A stretch of 64,000 nt of DNA, from contig NC_133028.1 in NCBI RefSeq assembly GCF_048771995.1, positions 1,580,001 through 1,644,000 on the forward strand, written 5' to 3'. Shown one piece after another: positions 10,601 to 20,500 of the stretch. A program made the position numbers and the translations under genes. The notes under the pieces are model-generated. The model was given only the letters and a program-made list of their open reading frames with translations. It was not told where the DNA came from and searched no databases. How positions within the stretch are numbered: the first letter of the stretch is position 1; each line of letters begins with the position of its first letter. Source of the stretch: Taeniopygia guttata. Its lineage: Eukaryota > Chordata > Aves > Passeriformes > Estrildidae.

Positions 10601-13385
10601 TGGGTTTGGGTGTCACCTGTAGGGTTTGGGGTTACTGTCAGGTTAGGGGTCACTGTGAGGTTTTGGGGTCACTCTGAACGTTTGGAGGTCACTGTGAGGG
10701 TTTGGGGTCACTGTGGGTTTGGGTGTCCCCTGTAGGTTTTGGGGTCACTGTGAGGTTTTGGGGTCACTGTCAGGTTTGGGGTCACTGTGGTTTGGGTGTC
10801 CCCTGTAGGTTTTGGGGTCACTGTGGGGTTTGGGGTCACTGTCAGGTTTGGGGTCACTGTGGGGTTTGGGGATTGCTGAGGGGGGTGAGGTGGTCAATGT
10901 GGGGGGTCAGGGGGGTCACTGTGGGGTTTGGGGTATCTCCATGGGGGTTTGTGGGTCACTGTGGGGGTTTGGGGTGTCCCCATAGGGGTTTGGGATCCTT
11001 GGGGGGTCTGGGGTCCCTGTGGAATTTGGGGGTAACTGTGGGGTTTCGGGGGGTTCACTGTGGCGGTTGGGGTCACTGTGGGGGTTTGGGGTGTCCCCAT
11101 AGGGGTTTGGGGTCTCTGTGATGGTTTGGTGTCACTGTGGGGTTTGGGATATCCCCATGGGGATCAGGACATCCCCATTTGGCTCTTGGGGTCCTTGTGT
11201 GGGTCAGGGATTCACTGTGGGGTTTGGGGTGTCCCCGAGTGTCCCCTGGGTGTCCCCACGGGAGATCAGGACATTCCCGTGGGATTTGGGGACAGGATTT
11301 GGGGACATTTGGTGGCACAAGGAGGGCTCGGCGCTGTCCCCATGGGAGATCAGAACATTCCCGTGGGATTTGGGGACGTCCCGAGCTGTGTCCCCGCCGT
11401 GTCCCCGCGCCAGGGCGGTGGCGGTGGCAGTGCCAGCACAGCAGCCCGGGGGTGGCCTTGGGGACATGCGACAGCAGCTGGCGGACCGCGAGCAGGCGCT
11501 GCAGCTGGCGCGGGACACGATCCAGGTGAGCCCATCCCAAATCCCGGCGGCGGGGACATCCCGGGGGGACACGCGCGACACTGTGACACGGTGCTGTCCC
11601 CGCGCCCTCCTTCCTTCCCGCTTTGTCCTGTCCCCGCTTCCCGCCTTTTCCCGGGTTTTTCTGTCCCCCTCTCCTGCCTTGTCCCGGGTCCTCCTTCCCT
11701 AAAATTTTCTTTATCCTCCTTCCCGGATTTTCCCGGCTTTTCCCGGTTATCCCCTGTCCCTTTTCCCGGTTATCCCCTGTCCCTTTTCCCGTTTTTTTCC
11801 CGGCTTTTCCCGGGTTTCCCCTGTCCACTTCCCCGGTTTTTTTCCCCCGGCTTTTCCCGGTTTTCCCCTGTCCCCTTCCCCGTTTTTTCCCCGGTTTTTC
11901 CCGGCTTTTCCCAGTTATCCCCTGTGCCTTTTCCCGTTTTTTTCCCCCCGGTTTTCCCGGTTTTCCCCTGTCCCCTTCCCCTGCTTTTCCCGGCTTTTCC
12001 CGGCTTTTCCCGGTTTTCCCCTGTCCCTTTTCCGTCTATTCCCGGTTTTCCCCTGTCCCCTTCCCTGGTTTTTCCCGGCTTTTCCCGGTTTTCCCCTGTC
12101 CCTTTTCCGGTTTTTCACGGTTTTCCCCTGTCCCCTTCCCCTGCTTTTCCCGGTTTTCCCCTGTCCCCTTCCCCGTTTTTTTTCCCGGCTTTTCCCGGTT
12201 TTCCCCTGTCCCCTTCCCTGTTTTTTTCCGGCTATTCCCGGTTTTCCCCTGTCCCCTTCCCCGTTTTTTTTTCCCGGTTTTTCCCGGTTTTCCCCTGTCT
12301 CCTTCCCCGGCTTTTCCCGGTTTTCCCCTGTCCCCTTCCCCGTTCTTTTTCCCGGTTTTTCCCGGTTTTCCCCTGTCCCTTTTCCCGGTTTTTCCCGGTT
12401 TTTCCCGGTTTTCCCCGGTTCTCCCCTGTCCTTTTCCCAGTTTTTCCCGGCTTTTCCCGGCTTTCCTGGTTTTCTCCCGGCTTTTCCAGTTATCCCCTGT
12501 CCCTTTTCCCGTTTTTTCCCGTCTTTTCCCGGTTCTCCCCTGTCCCTTTTCCGGTTTTTCCCGGTTTTCCCCGGTTTTCCCCAGTTCTCCCTGTCCTTTT
12601 CCCGGGTTTTCCCGGGTTTTCCCGAGTTTTCCAGCTTTTCCCTGTTCCCCTTTCAACTTTTCCGCGTCCCCTATTCCCGGCTTTTCCCTGTCCCTTCTTC
12701 CTTAAAATTTCCTGGGTTTTCCCGTTTTTTCCCGGTTTTTCCCTGTCCCCCGTCCTGTTTTTTCCCGGTCCTTCCTTCCCTAAAATTTTCCATGTCCTCC
12801 TGGGTCAAGGGGTTTGGGATTTGGGGATTTTTGAGTTTTGGGAATTTTAGGATTTGGGATTTGGGATTTTGGGGTTTTGGGATTTCAGGATTTCGGGGTT
12901 TGGGATTTTGGGGTTTTGGGATTTTGGGGTTTTGGGATTTTAGGATTTTGGGGTTTTGAGTTAGGGAAATTTAGGATGTGAGGATTTTGGAGTTTTGGGG
13001 ATTTGGGGCTTTTGGGGTTTGGGTCTTTGGGATTCGGGATTTTGGGATTTGGGGATTTTGGGGTTTTTGGGTTTTGGGGTTTTTGGGATTTCGGGATTTC
13101 GGTATCTTAGGATTTAGGATTCAGGATTTGGGGATTTTGGGGATTTGGGTTTAGGGGGTTTGGGATTTCAGGATTTTGGGGGTTGGGGATTTGGGGGTTT
13201 TCGGATTTAGGGGATTTAGGGGATTTTACCCAATTCCCGGTCCCGCAGATCCTGCAGGCCAAGGTGGGGCGGCTGGAGCAGCTCCTGCTCCTCAAGAACC
13301 TCCGCATCGACGACCTGAGCCGGCGGCTGCAGCAGCTGCGGGGACCCGGCGACAGGGACACCGAGAGGGGACAGGGACAGGGACA

Positions 13386-13426
<41 letters not shown>

Positions 13427-13695
13427 CCGACCCTGACCCGCGACAGGGACACCGACCCCGAGAGGGGACAGGGACACCGACCCTGACCCGCGACAGGGAC
13501 ACCGTCGCCACCGCGGGGTGGCACTGCCGTGGCGGATCGGGGACAGCCCGGTGGCCCCTGGTGGCCCCTGGTGGCTCCCGGTGGCCCCTGGTGGCCCCTG
13601 GTGGCCCCTGGTGGCCCCTGGTGGCTCCCGGTGTCCCAAGTCCCGCGCGGCTGCAATTAAAGAGTTGGATCTTGGCGGGGAGAGAGTGGCACTGA
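7512..13695 (+). CDS. SPEF1: SPEF1 (sperm flagellar protein 1 / CLAMP), seven coding exons
   Basis: Exons 7512-7632, 7718-7829, 8200-8350, 8834-8882, 10292-10349, 11414-11525 and 13249-13695 join into one frame of 349 aa. Residues about 12-115 form the CH-like microtubule-binding domain: [20 protein letters not shown], then [17 protein letters not shown], then [20 protein letters not shown]. The middle is low in similarity. Residues about 180-235 form a coiled coil ([19 protein letters not shown], then [13 protein letters not shown]). Human SPEF1 is 236 aa and ends just after RRLQQ; here the first 235 residues match that length and about 114 low-complexity residues follow, translated from GGGACA and TGGTGGCCCC repeats. 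The start at 7512 is chosen because [10 protein letters not shown] leads straight into the conserved LYRWLD. The protein bundles and stabilises microtubules in motile cilia, flagella and epithelial pillars. It lies upstream of C20orf27 on the same strand, as in human. Confidence 0.93.
7718..7829 (+). CDS. SPEF1: SPEF1 coding exon 2
   Basis: Acceptor CCCCGCAG; encodes [19 protein letters not shown] through NWGHLN. Donor GTAGGG at 7830, phase 2. Confidence 0.93.
8064..8117 (+). pseudogene. Degenerate duplicate of SPEF1 exon 3 start
   Basis: A CAG acceptor and GGAAAGTGCTGAGTAAG lie 136 bp before the real exon 3 and match its acceptor region and first codons. The copy translates as [17 protein letters not shown] against [18 protein letters not shown], so it has lost one codon and conserved residues. 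The flanking intron is duplicated too. It could only act as a cryptic exon; the internal GTAAGG at 8075 could make an 11-nt frameshifting microexon. Confidence 0.75.
8200..8350 (+). CDS. SPEF1: SPEF1 coding exon 3
   Basis: Acceptor AAATTCCAG ends at 8199; encodes [19 protein letters not shown] to [12 protein letters not shown], the end of the CH domain. Donor GTGAGG at 8351, phase 0. Confidence 0.92.
8510..8760 (+). mobile_element. CR1 LINE 3' fragment, sense
   Basis: Contains GCTCCAGGAGAGCTGGAGAG, GGACAAGGGACAGAGGGACA, a GAATTCCTGGCTGG segment and GAGGTTGGACACTGGGGCT in the order of the avian CR1 3' region. It sits in SPEF1 intron 3. Confidence 0.8.
8834..8882 (+). CDS. SPEF1: SPEF1 coding exon 4
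   Basis: Acceptor CTCCTCAG; encodes [16 protein letters not shown], resembling the GYMDVG region of mammalian SPEF1. Donor GTAAGG at 8883, phase 1. Confidence 0.87.
8974..10276. repeat. (CCAT)n / CCATCATCC simple repeat, 1.3 kb
   Basis: CCAT tetramers interrupted by CATC steps, with a few CTAT variants at the 5' end and one CCGT variant near 10085. All frames stay open (His-Pro-Ser-Ile repeats), which explains the frames of up to 593 codons. It fills SPEF1 intron 4 and ends just before exon 5. Confidence 0.97.
10292..10349 (+). CDS. SPEF1: SPEF1 coding exon 5
   Basis: Acceptor GTTTCCAG; encodes [18 protein letters not shown] in the poorly conserved linker. Donor GTGAGG at 10350, phase 2. 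It is supported mainly because it links exons 4 and 6 in phase. Confidence 0.78.
10385..11400. repeat. GGTTTGGGGTCACTGTGG minisatellite
   Basis: Units of about 18-20 bp, G-rich on the plus strand, fill SPEF1 intron 5. Confidence 0.85.
11414..11525 (+). CDS. SPEF1: SPEF1 coding exon 6
   Basis: Acceptor CCGCGCCAG; encodes an Ala/Val/Gly linker, then [20 protein letters not shown], the first heptads of the coiled coil. Donor GTGAGC at 11526, phase 0. Confidence 0.9.
11640..12790. repeat. Pyrimidine minisatellite, TTTTCCCGG/CCCCTGTCCC
   Basis: Imperfect units of TTCCCGGTTTTCCCCTGTCC, almost purely C/T, in SPEF1 intron 6. Confidence 0.87.
12800..13225. repeat. G/T-rich GGGATTTTGGGG repeat
   Basis: Variants of GGGATTTTGGGGTTTT with frequent runs of three to four G, so it could form G-quadruplexes. 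It ends just before SPEF1 exon 7. Confidence 0.82.
13249..13695 (+). CDS. SPEF1: SPEF1 coding exon 7, repeat-extended C-terminus
   Basis: Acceptor GGTCCCGCAG. The first 34 codons (to [12 protein letters not shown]) are the conserved coiled-coil end. The frame then runs through GGGACA hexamers (Gln-Gly and Arg-Asp repeats) and about nine TGGTGGCCCC-like decamers to TGA at 13693-13695. ATTAAA lies before this stop, so the real C-terminus is uncertain beyond about 13350. Confidence 0.7.
13360..13635. repeat. Two coding-region repeats: GGGACA hexamer and TGGTGGCCCC decamer
   Basis: GGGACA repeats at about 13372-13510, then decamers at about 13550-13632, all inside the final SPEF1 frame. Hexamer changes keep the frame; decamer changes shift it. 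Confidence 0.85.
13656..13661 (+). terminator. SPEF1: SPEF1 poly(A) signal ATTAAA
   Basis: ATTAAA followed by a G/T-rich stretch (GAGTTGGATCTTGGCGG). It is the first canonical-like signal after the conserved SPEF1 coding end, but lies 32 bases before the frame's stop codon. Confidence 0.55.
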
Positions 13696-14790
13696 GGGGA
13701 CACTGGCGACATTGGGGACACACTGGGGACATTGGGGACATTGTGGGGACACATTGAGGACATTGAGGACACACTGGGGACATGGGGACACACTGGGGAC
13801 ATTTAGGGTCACTGTGGGGACACTGGGGACATTGGGACACACTGAGGACATTGGGAACATTGTGGGGATATTGGGGACATTGGGGGCACTGGAGACATTT
13901 GGGACACTGTGGGGACATTGGGGACATTAGGGACATTGGGGAAACTGTGGGGACAGCACCTGGGACACTGTGGGACAATGGGGACACTGAGGACACTGGG
14001 GACACAGGGGACAGCGCTGGGGCACTGTGGGACACTGTGGGGACATTGAGGGGACAGCAGGGAGGGGACACTGTGGGACACTGTGGGGACACTGTAGGGA
14101 CAGCGCTGGGGACATTGGGGATATTATGGGGACAGCAGGGAGGGGACAGTGCTGGGACACTGCGGGGGACACTGTGTGGTCAACAGTGAGGTGACAGCGG
14201 TGGGGACACTGTGGGACATTGGCATGAAGACATCAGGGTGGGGACATCAGTGTGGGGACATCAAGGAAGGGACAGCAGCACAGGACACCCTGGAGACGGC
14301 AGAGTGGGGACATTGTCATGGGGACATTGTGGGGACATGAGCATGGGGACAGCAGTGTGGGTGGGGGACATCTGCAGGGGGCCATCAGGGTGGGGACACC
14401 GTGGGGACAATCTGGGGACACCATGGGGACATCCTGGGGACAGTCTGGGATGTTTTGAGGACACCATGGGGACACTGTGGGGATGCCTTGGGGACACCTT
14501 GGGGACAATGTGGGGACACTGTGGGGACAATCTGGGGACACCATGGAGGCATCATGGGGACACCATGGGGACATGTGGGGACAACTCTGGGGTTGCAGTG
14601 GGGACACCATGGAGACACCATGGAGACACGGTGGGGATGCCTTGGGGACACCATGGGGACACCATGGGGACACCATGGGGACACGGTGGGGATGCCTTGG
14701 GGACACCATGGGGACACCATGGGGACACCATGGGGACACGGTGGGGATGCCTTGGGGACACCATGGGGACACCATGGGGACGCGGTGGCC
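13685..14790. repeat. GGGGACA(C/T)TG minisatellite
   Basis: GGGGACACTGTGGGACA variants, then ATGGGGACACCATGGGGAC and GGTGGGGATGCCTTGGGGAC units of about 42-57 bp near 14620-14790. Long frames on both strands are repeat artefacts. Confidence 0.85.
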
Positions 14791-14799
14791 GCTCCTCCT

Positions 14800-15535
14800 G
14801 CCCGGTGGCCGCCGGGATTTAATCCCTTCCCAAATCCCGTTGTTTTCATAATCCCGGAGCAAATCCGCGCCCGGCGGCGGCGCTGGGAGGTGACAGCGAC
14901 ATCCCCGGTGTCCCCACCCTCAGGTGACATCCTCAGCCACGGGGACACGCCGGGGGTGGCTCTGGGGACCGTCCCTGTGCCAGAGTGGCTTCTTAGGGAA
15001 ATCTTGGAATTTCCGCCAGATGTGGGAATCGGGGACAAGCCAGGCCCTGGTGTCCCCTCCCGTGGGGACAAGCCAAGCCCTGGTGTCCCCTCCCGTGGGG
15101 ACAAGCCGGCTGTGATGTCACCGTGGTGGTGACAAGGACACCGCTGGGGCTCTGGGGACCTCTGGGAACGTGGATCCCAGATTTCTGGGAATGTGAATCC
15201 CGGGATTTTAAGCGTTCCAGCAGCTGGAGCGGCGGGGGTGGCATTGTCCCTGTGTCCCTCACGTGTCCCCAGGGGACAATCTCTGGATGGGAACTGGCTC
15301 CGTTTGCTGCGTCCCAATGGGATGGGGACGTTCCCTGTCCCCCTGTCACCGTGGGAAGGGACACGGAGCTCGGGATGGGGACGGGAAGAACACGGGGATT
15401 GGGGTTGGGATTGGGATTGGATGGGATGGGACAGAGTTAAAATGGGATGGGAAGGAACTGGGATGGGACAGGAAGGAACTGGGATAATTCGGGATTAGAT
15501 GGATCTGATGAATTGGGATAAGATGAAATTAAATG
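14800..15535. other. Mostly unique intergenic DNA
   Basis: Between SPEF1 and the GGGAA tract. It has a short duplicated segment (TGGTGTCCCCTCCCGTGGGG at about 15049-15105) and a GGATGGGA-rich end. I see no gene. Confidence 0.6.
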
Positions 15536-15537
15536 AA

Positions 15538-16157
15538 GGGGAAGGGAAGGGAAGGAGGGAAGGGAAGGGAAGGGAAGGGAAGGGAAGGGAAGGGAAGGGA
15601 AGGGAAGGGAAGGGAAGGAAGGGAAGGGAAGGAAGGGAAGGGAAGGGAAGGGAAGGGAAGGGAAGGGAAGGGAAGGGAAAGGGAAGGGAAGGGAAGGGAA
15701 GGGAAGGGAAGGGAAGGGAAGGGAAGGGAAGGGAAGGGAAGGGAAGGGAAGGGAAGGGAAGGGAAGGGAAGGAAGGGAAGGGAAGGGAAGGGAAGGGAAG
15801 GAAGGGAAGGGAAGGGAAGGGAAGGGAGGGAAGGGAAGGGAAGGGAAGGGAAGGAAGGGAAGGGAAGGGAAGGGAAGGGAAGGGAAGGGAAGGGAAGGAA
15901 GGAAGGGAAGGGAAGGGAAGGAAGGAAGGGAAGGGAAGGGAAGGGAAGGAAGGAGGAAAGGAAAGGAAAGGAAAGGAAAGGAATGGAAAGGAAAGGAAAG
16001 GAAAGGAAAGGAAAGGAAGGAAAGGAAAGGAAAGGAAAGGAAAGGAAAGGAAAGAAAGGAAAGGAAAGGAAGGAAAGGAAAGGAAAGGAAAGAAAGGAAA
16101 GGAAAGGAAAGGAAAGGAAAGGAAAGAAAGGAAAGGAAAGGAAAGGAAAGGAAAGGC
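15538..16157. repeat. (GGGAA)n then (GGAAA)n purine tract
   Basis: A pure purine pentanucleotide tract: GGGAA-based to about 15955, then GGAAA-based to 16157, with occasional GGAA interruptions. It directly adjoins the C20orf27 promoter block. Confidence 0.97.
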
Positions 16158-16159
16158 CC

Positions 16160-16460
16160 CTCCCCCACCCCCGTTCCCATGGCAACGCCCCCCGCACTTC
16201 CCCCGCCGCCCGCAAGGGGGCGCCCCACGGCGCGCGCGCCCTCCCTCATTGGCTGCCCCGCCCCTTCGCCCCGCCCCTTAGCAACGACCCCGCCCCTTAG
16301 CAACGCCCGTTGAGCTTTGCCCATGGGGGCGTGGCCTGGAGGCGTGACCGGCGTGCGCGCCCACCAATGGGAGCGCGAGGTGTGGGCGCGCCGGCCAATA
16401 GGAGCGAGGGGGCGTGTCCCCGCAGCGGGAAGCGGGCGGCGGGCGCGGCGGGGTGAGCGG
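16160..16460 (+). promoter_or_regulatory. CpG promoter block of C20orf27 with X-box, CTCF-like core and CCAAT boxes
   Basis: Contains GTTCCCATGGCAAC (X-box form) at 16173-16186, CCGCAAGGGGGCGCC at 16210-16224, ATTGG near 16247, two CCGCCCCTTAGCAACG copies near 16270-16305, and CCAAT at 16364 and 16395. GTGAGC at 16453 could be the donor of a noncoding first exon ending at 16452, spliced to the acceptor at 17477. Transcription start and that exon are inferred. Confidence 0.6.
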
Positions 16461-16999
16461 GGCGCGGCGACACCGGGGGGACACCGGGGGACAACGGGGA
16501 CACCGGGGGACACCCGGGGGGTGGCAGAGGGGACCGCGGAGGCCCCGCGGAGGGGCTGGCGGGCCGCGGGTGGTGGCGGAGGTGAAACGCGGCTGGGAGC
16601 GCTCGGCAAAGGGGGGTGGGGACAGTGGCGGGCGCGGTGTCCCCTCCTGGGTGACAGCTCTGCTTGTCCCCCGGTATGGCTCGAGGAGCCCCCAAATCCC
16701 TGGATTTCCCTCGCTCCATCCCCCCCCCTTCCATTCCAGCTGGGTTTTCTTTTATCCCGGTTTTTTTCCCGAAATTTTGGGGGGTTTTTCCCCCCCACAC
16801 GGATTTCCCGGCGTTTTGGGGTTTCTGCTTCCCAATCCCTGCCGGTATTCCCGGTCCCATGGGGCGATCCAGGAAGGAGAAGGAGGTTTGACCTTCCAAT
16901 TCCAGGGTTGTTTTGGGGTTTTTTTTGTTTATTTTTGGGTTTTTTTGGGATGTCACATCCCTAATTCCCGGCTGGCGGTGGCACCTCCGCGCGCCGCTT

Positions 17000-17175
17000 A
17001 TCCCGGGAAAAATCGATTTGGGAAAGGCTCCAAGTTTGGGATGTGATCTCCCATTTATCCCGGGAAAAACAATTGGGAAAGGCTCCAAGTTTGGGATGTG
17101 ATCTCCCATTTATCCCGGAAAAACAAATTGGGAAAGGCTCCAAGTTTGGGATGTGGTCTCCCGTTTATCCCGGGA
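17000..17175. repeat. Three to four copies of a ~57-bp repeat
   Basis: Units contain GGAAAGGCTCCAAGTTTGGG and ATCTCCC(A/G)TTTATCCC, upstream of the C20orf27 coding start. Confidence 0.85.
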
Positions 17176-17537
17176 GAAGCGATCTTTTTTTTGGGTTGTT
17201 TTTTTTTTTTGGGGGGGGGGGGAAGGAGAGAAAAAGGGGGAAACTGAGGCACGCGCGCGGGGGGGAGGGAATTCCCTAATTCCCGCTTTTCCCGGAGATT
17301 TGGGATGAGGAGGGAATGTCCATTCCAGGCCTGGCGCTGCCCGCAGCATCGGGGCCACCTCGGGGACACCTCGGGGACACCTCGGGGCCACCTCGGGGCC
17401 ACCACCACCGCAATGGGGTGGGAATATGGGAATTGGCGCCTTCCCATTCCCACCCTATTCCCACCCCATTCCCGCAGAATTCCCGGACGATGCCCCCCGG
17501 CCGCTGACATTGGGGACAGCGACATCGCAGGGGACAG

Positions 17538-17556
17538 ATGGCGACAGCCGGCAAGG
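17538..17556 (+). CDS. ADISSP: C20orf27 coding exon 1
   Basis: ATG GCG ACA GCC GGC AAG G then donor GTGAGT at 17557. The exon probably begins at 17478 after a strong pyrimidine tract and CCCGCAG. Its leader holds a five-codon upstream ORF (ATG at about 17490). Confidence 0.85.
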
Positions 17557-20500
17557 GTGAGTCCCCAAATCCCCTCCCTGTCCCCGGATCCCGGGATTTG
17601 GGGTTTTCCCGGAGCTTTTGGGGTCCTTCTGAGCCTATCCCGGGATTTGGGGTTTTCCCGGAGCTTTTGGGGTCTCCCTGTCCCTGTCCAGGGATTTGAG
17701 GGACCCCAAAAGCGCTTTGGGGTGAGACAAATCCCAAGGAATCTTTGTGGGATTCCACTCCGGGAATTTCCCTGGGAATGGGGCTGGGGGCGGTGGGATG
17801 AGGCCGAGAGAGCCTCAGGAGATTCCCGGGAAAAAAAAGAGTTGGGAACATCCTGGAGGGGACCCTGAGACCCCCTGGGGGGATGCGGGGACCTTGAGTC
17901 CAGCAGGTTCTGATCCCACAAATCCCTGATCCCAGAAATCCCAGATCCAAGGGATTCTGTGATACCAGAAATCCCAGATCCCACAAATCCCAGATCCAGG
18001 GGATTCCCTGATCCCACAAATCCCAAATCAAATGGATTCCCTAATCCCAGAAACTCCAGATCCCAGAAATCCCAGGTCCATGGGAATCCCTGGTCCCACA
18101 AATCCCTGATCCCATAAATCCCTGATCCCATAAATCCCTGATCCAGGGAATCCCTAATCCCAGAAATCCCTGATCCCACAAATCCCAGATCGAGGGGATT
18201 CCCTGGTCCCATAAATCCCTGATCCAGGGGATTTCCTGCTCCCAGAAATCCCAAATCCAAGGGAATCCCAGATCGCACAGACCCCTGATCCCACAAATCC
18301 CAGATCCCACAAATCCCAGACCCAGGGAATTCCCTGATCCCACAAATCCCTGATCCCATAAATCCCTGATCCAGGGGATTTCCTGCTCCCAGAAATCCCA
18401 AATCCAAGGGAATCCCAGATCCCACAAATCCCAGACCCAGTGATTCCCTGATCCCACAAATCCCAGATCCAGGGGATTCCCTAATCTCAGAAATCCCAGA
18501 TCCCACAAATCCCGGATTCCACACATCCCGGATCTAGGGGATTCCCTGATCCCCATATATCTCAGCTCCCATAAATCCCAGATCCAATGGATTCCCTAAT
18601 CTCATAAATCCCAGATCCCATCAGGGGATCCAGCGGATCCCTGGCTGCCACCCCTGCCTGTCCCTGCTGTCCCCTCCCGGGGCCACCCCAAATCCCCAAA
18701 TCCCCAAATCCCCAAATCCCCAAATCCCGATCCCCCCATTCCCGCTCTCCCCGGAGGCTCCGCGCCCCAAATGTCCCCAAGTGCCACCGGGGTGACAAAG
18801 GCTTATTTGGGATCATCGGGGCTTTGGGATCGGGATTGCCGGGCTGGGATCGGGATTTGGGATCCGCGCGGATCCTTCGGGATGGCCGCGGCGCCGTCCC
18901 GCAGAGTCCCCCGCGTGTGTCCCCGCGTGTGTCCCCACGCTGTCACCGTGTCCCTCGCTGTCCCCCCGGGAGTGCGGCTCATTAAAGCCCGGCTCATTAA
19001 CGCCCGGCTCATTAAAGGCCGGGATTGCCGGCGCTGCCAGCACAAAGAGCCTTTTCTTCAGGCGACAAGGGAGGCGACAATCTGCTGCTGGCGGCGGTGA
19101 CAATCTGCTGCCAGCTGGGAGCGGGGCTCGGCGGGAGGAGGAGGAGGAGGAGGAGGAGGAGGAGGAAGGGGCGGATTTTCCATGGAAGCGGCGCACGTGG
19201 AAAATCCCACGGGATCTGGGCCTCCGTGGGGACAGCGCTGTCCCCAAGCTGGTGGCCTGTCTTGCTGGCCTGTCACAGCCGTGTCACCTCCCCTGTGTCA
19301 CCTTCGCCGCGCAGCCCGAGGAGGGAGCGGAGTCTGCTGAGCCTGGGGACGCTTGGGGACACTTGGGGACCTTCTGGACATCAGCTGGTGGCACTTCCAC
19401 GCTCTCCCCCCTTCTCACCTGTCCCCATGTCCCCAGCCTGTGTCACTTGTCCTAAGGACATCACAGGAGGGAACAGAGTCTGCCGAGCCTGGGGACATTT
19501 GGGGGCACTTGGGGACACTTGGGGGCACTTGGGGACATTTGGGGACACTTGGGGGACCTGCTCAGAGAGAAGCTGGCTGTGGTCACTTTGTCACCTGTGT
19601 CCCTCTGTCCCTGTGTCACTTGTCCTGAGGACATCACAGAAGGGAGCAGAGTCTGCCGAGCCTGGGGACACTTGGGGGCACTTGGGGACAATTGGGGACA
19701 CTTGGGGACCTTCTGGACATCAGCTGGTGGCACTTCCATGCTCTCCCCCCTTCTCACCTGTCCCCTGCCACCAGTCACCTGTGTCCCCATGTCCCCAGCC
19801 TGTGTCACTTGTCCTAAGGACATCAAAGGAGGGAACGGAGTCTGCCGAGCCTGGGGACACTTGGGGACATTTGGGGACACTTGGGGGCCCTCTGGACATC
19901 AGCCAGCAGCAGGTCCCTGCTCGGAGAGGAGCTGGCTGTCCCCACAGGTCCCCTGTGTCCCAGGTGACACAGGGAGGGGGTGACAGGGAAGCCTCTCCTG
20001 GTGCCACCAGCGCGAGGCCACCTCCCCTGGGGACACGGCTGTGACCGGGCGGGGGTTTTGTCACCTGCAGGCAGCAAGGGGAAGGGGACAGGAGTGCGCT
20101 TCACCCCCGAGGGGACACAGGGCCACCCCCAGGAGGGGACACAGGGCCACGTCCACTTCCAGGAGCAGCTGCACGACTCGGCCGTGATGGTGACACAGGA
20201 CAAGGACGGCCACTTCCTCGTCAAGGTGGGGGACAGGGGGACAACATGGGGGTGTCACCGTCCCCTGGGGACTCCGGGGCTGCCAACTCCCAAAAATTCC
20301 CGGATTTTGAGGCGTCCCCACGCCAGAATTCCGTGTCATTCCCTAGGGCTGCTCTGAGGGCACCAACTCCAGATTGTCCCCAGTGTGACAGTGCCACGTT
20401 TGGGTGGCGTTGGGGACACGGGGGACACGTGGCACTGTCCCCTCCGCCCCGTTTTGGGGCCGCTCCGGATCCCAGCAGGGCCATTCCCAGCTTTTCCCGG

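Noticed and set aside
8929-10735. Open frames of 474 and 593 codons
   Set aside because: They are translations of the (CCAT)n repeat, lie in an intron of SPEF1, and all frames are open.
12800-13225. Telomere-like TTTTGGGG repeats
   Set aside because: Units are irregular mixtures of GGGATTTT and GGGGTTTT, not the vertebrate TTAGGG, and lie inside SPEF1.
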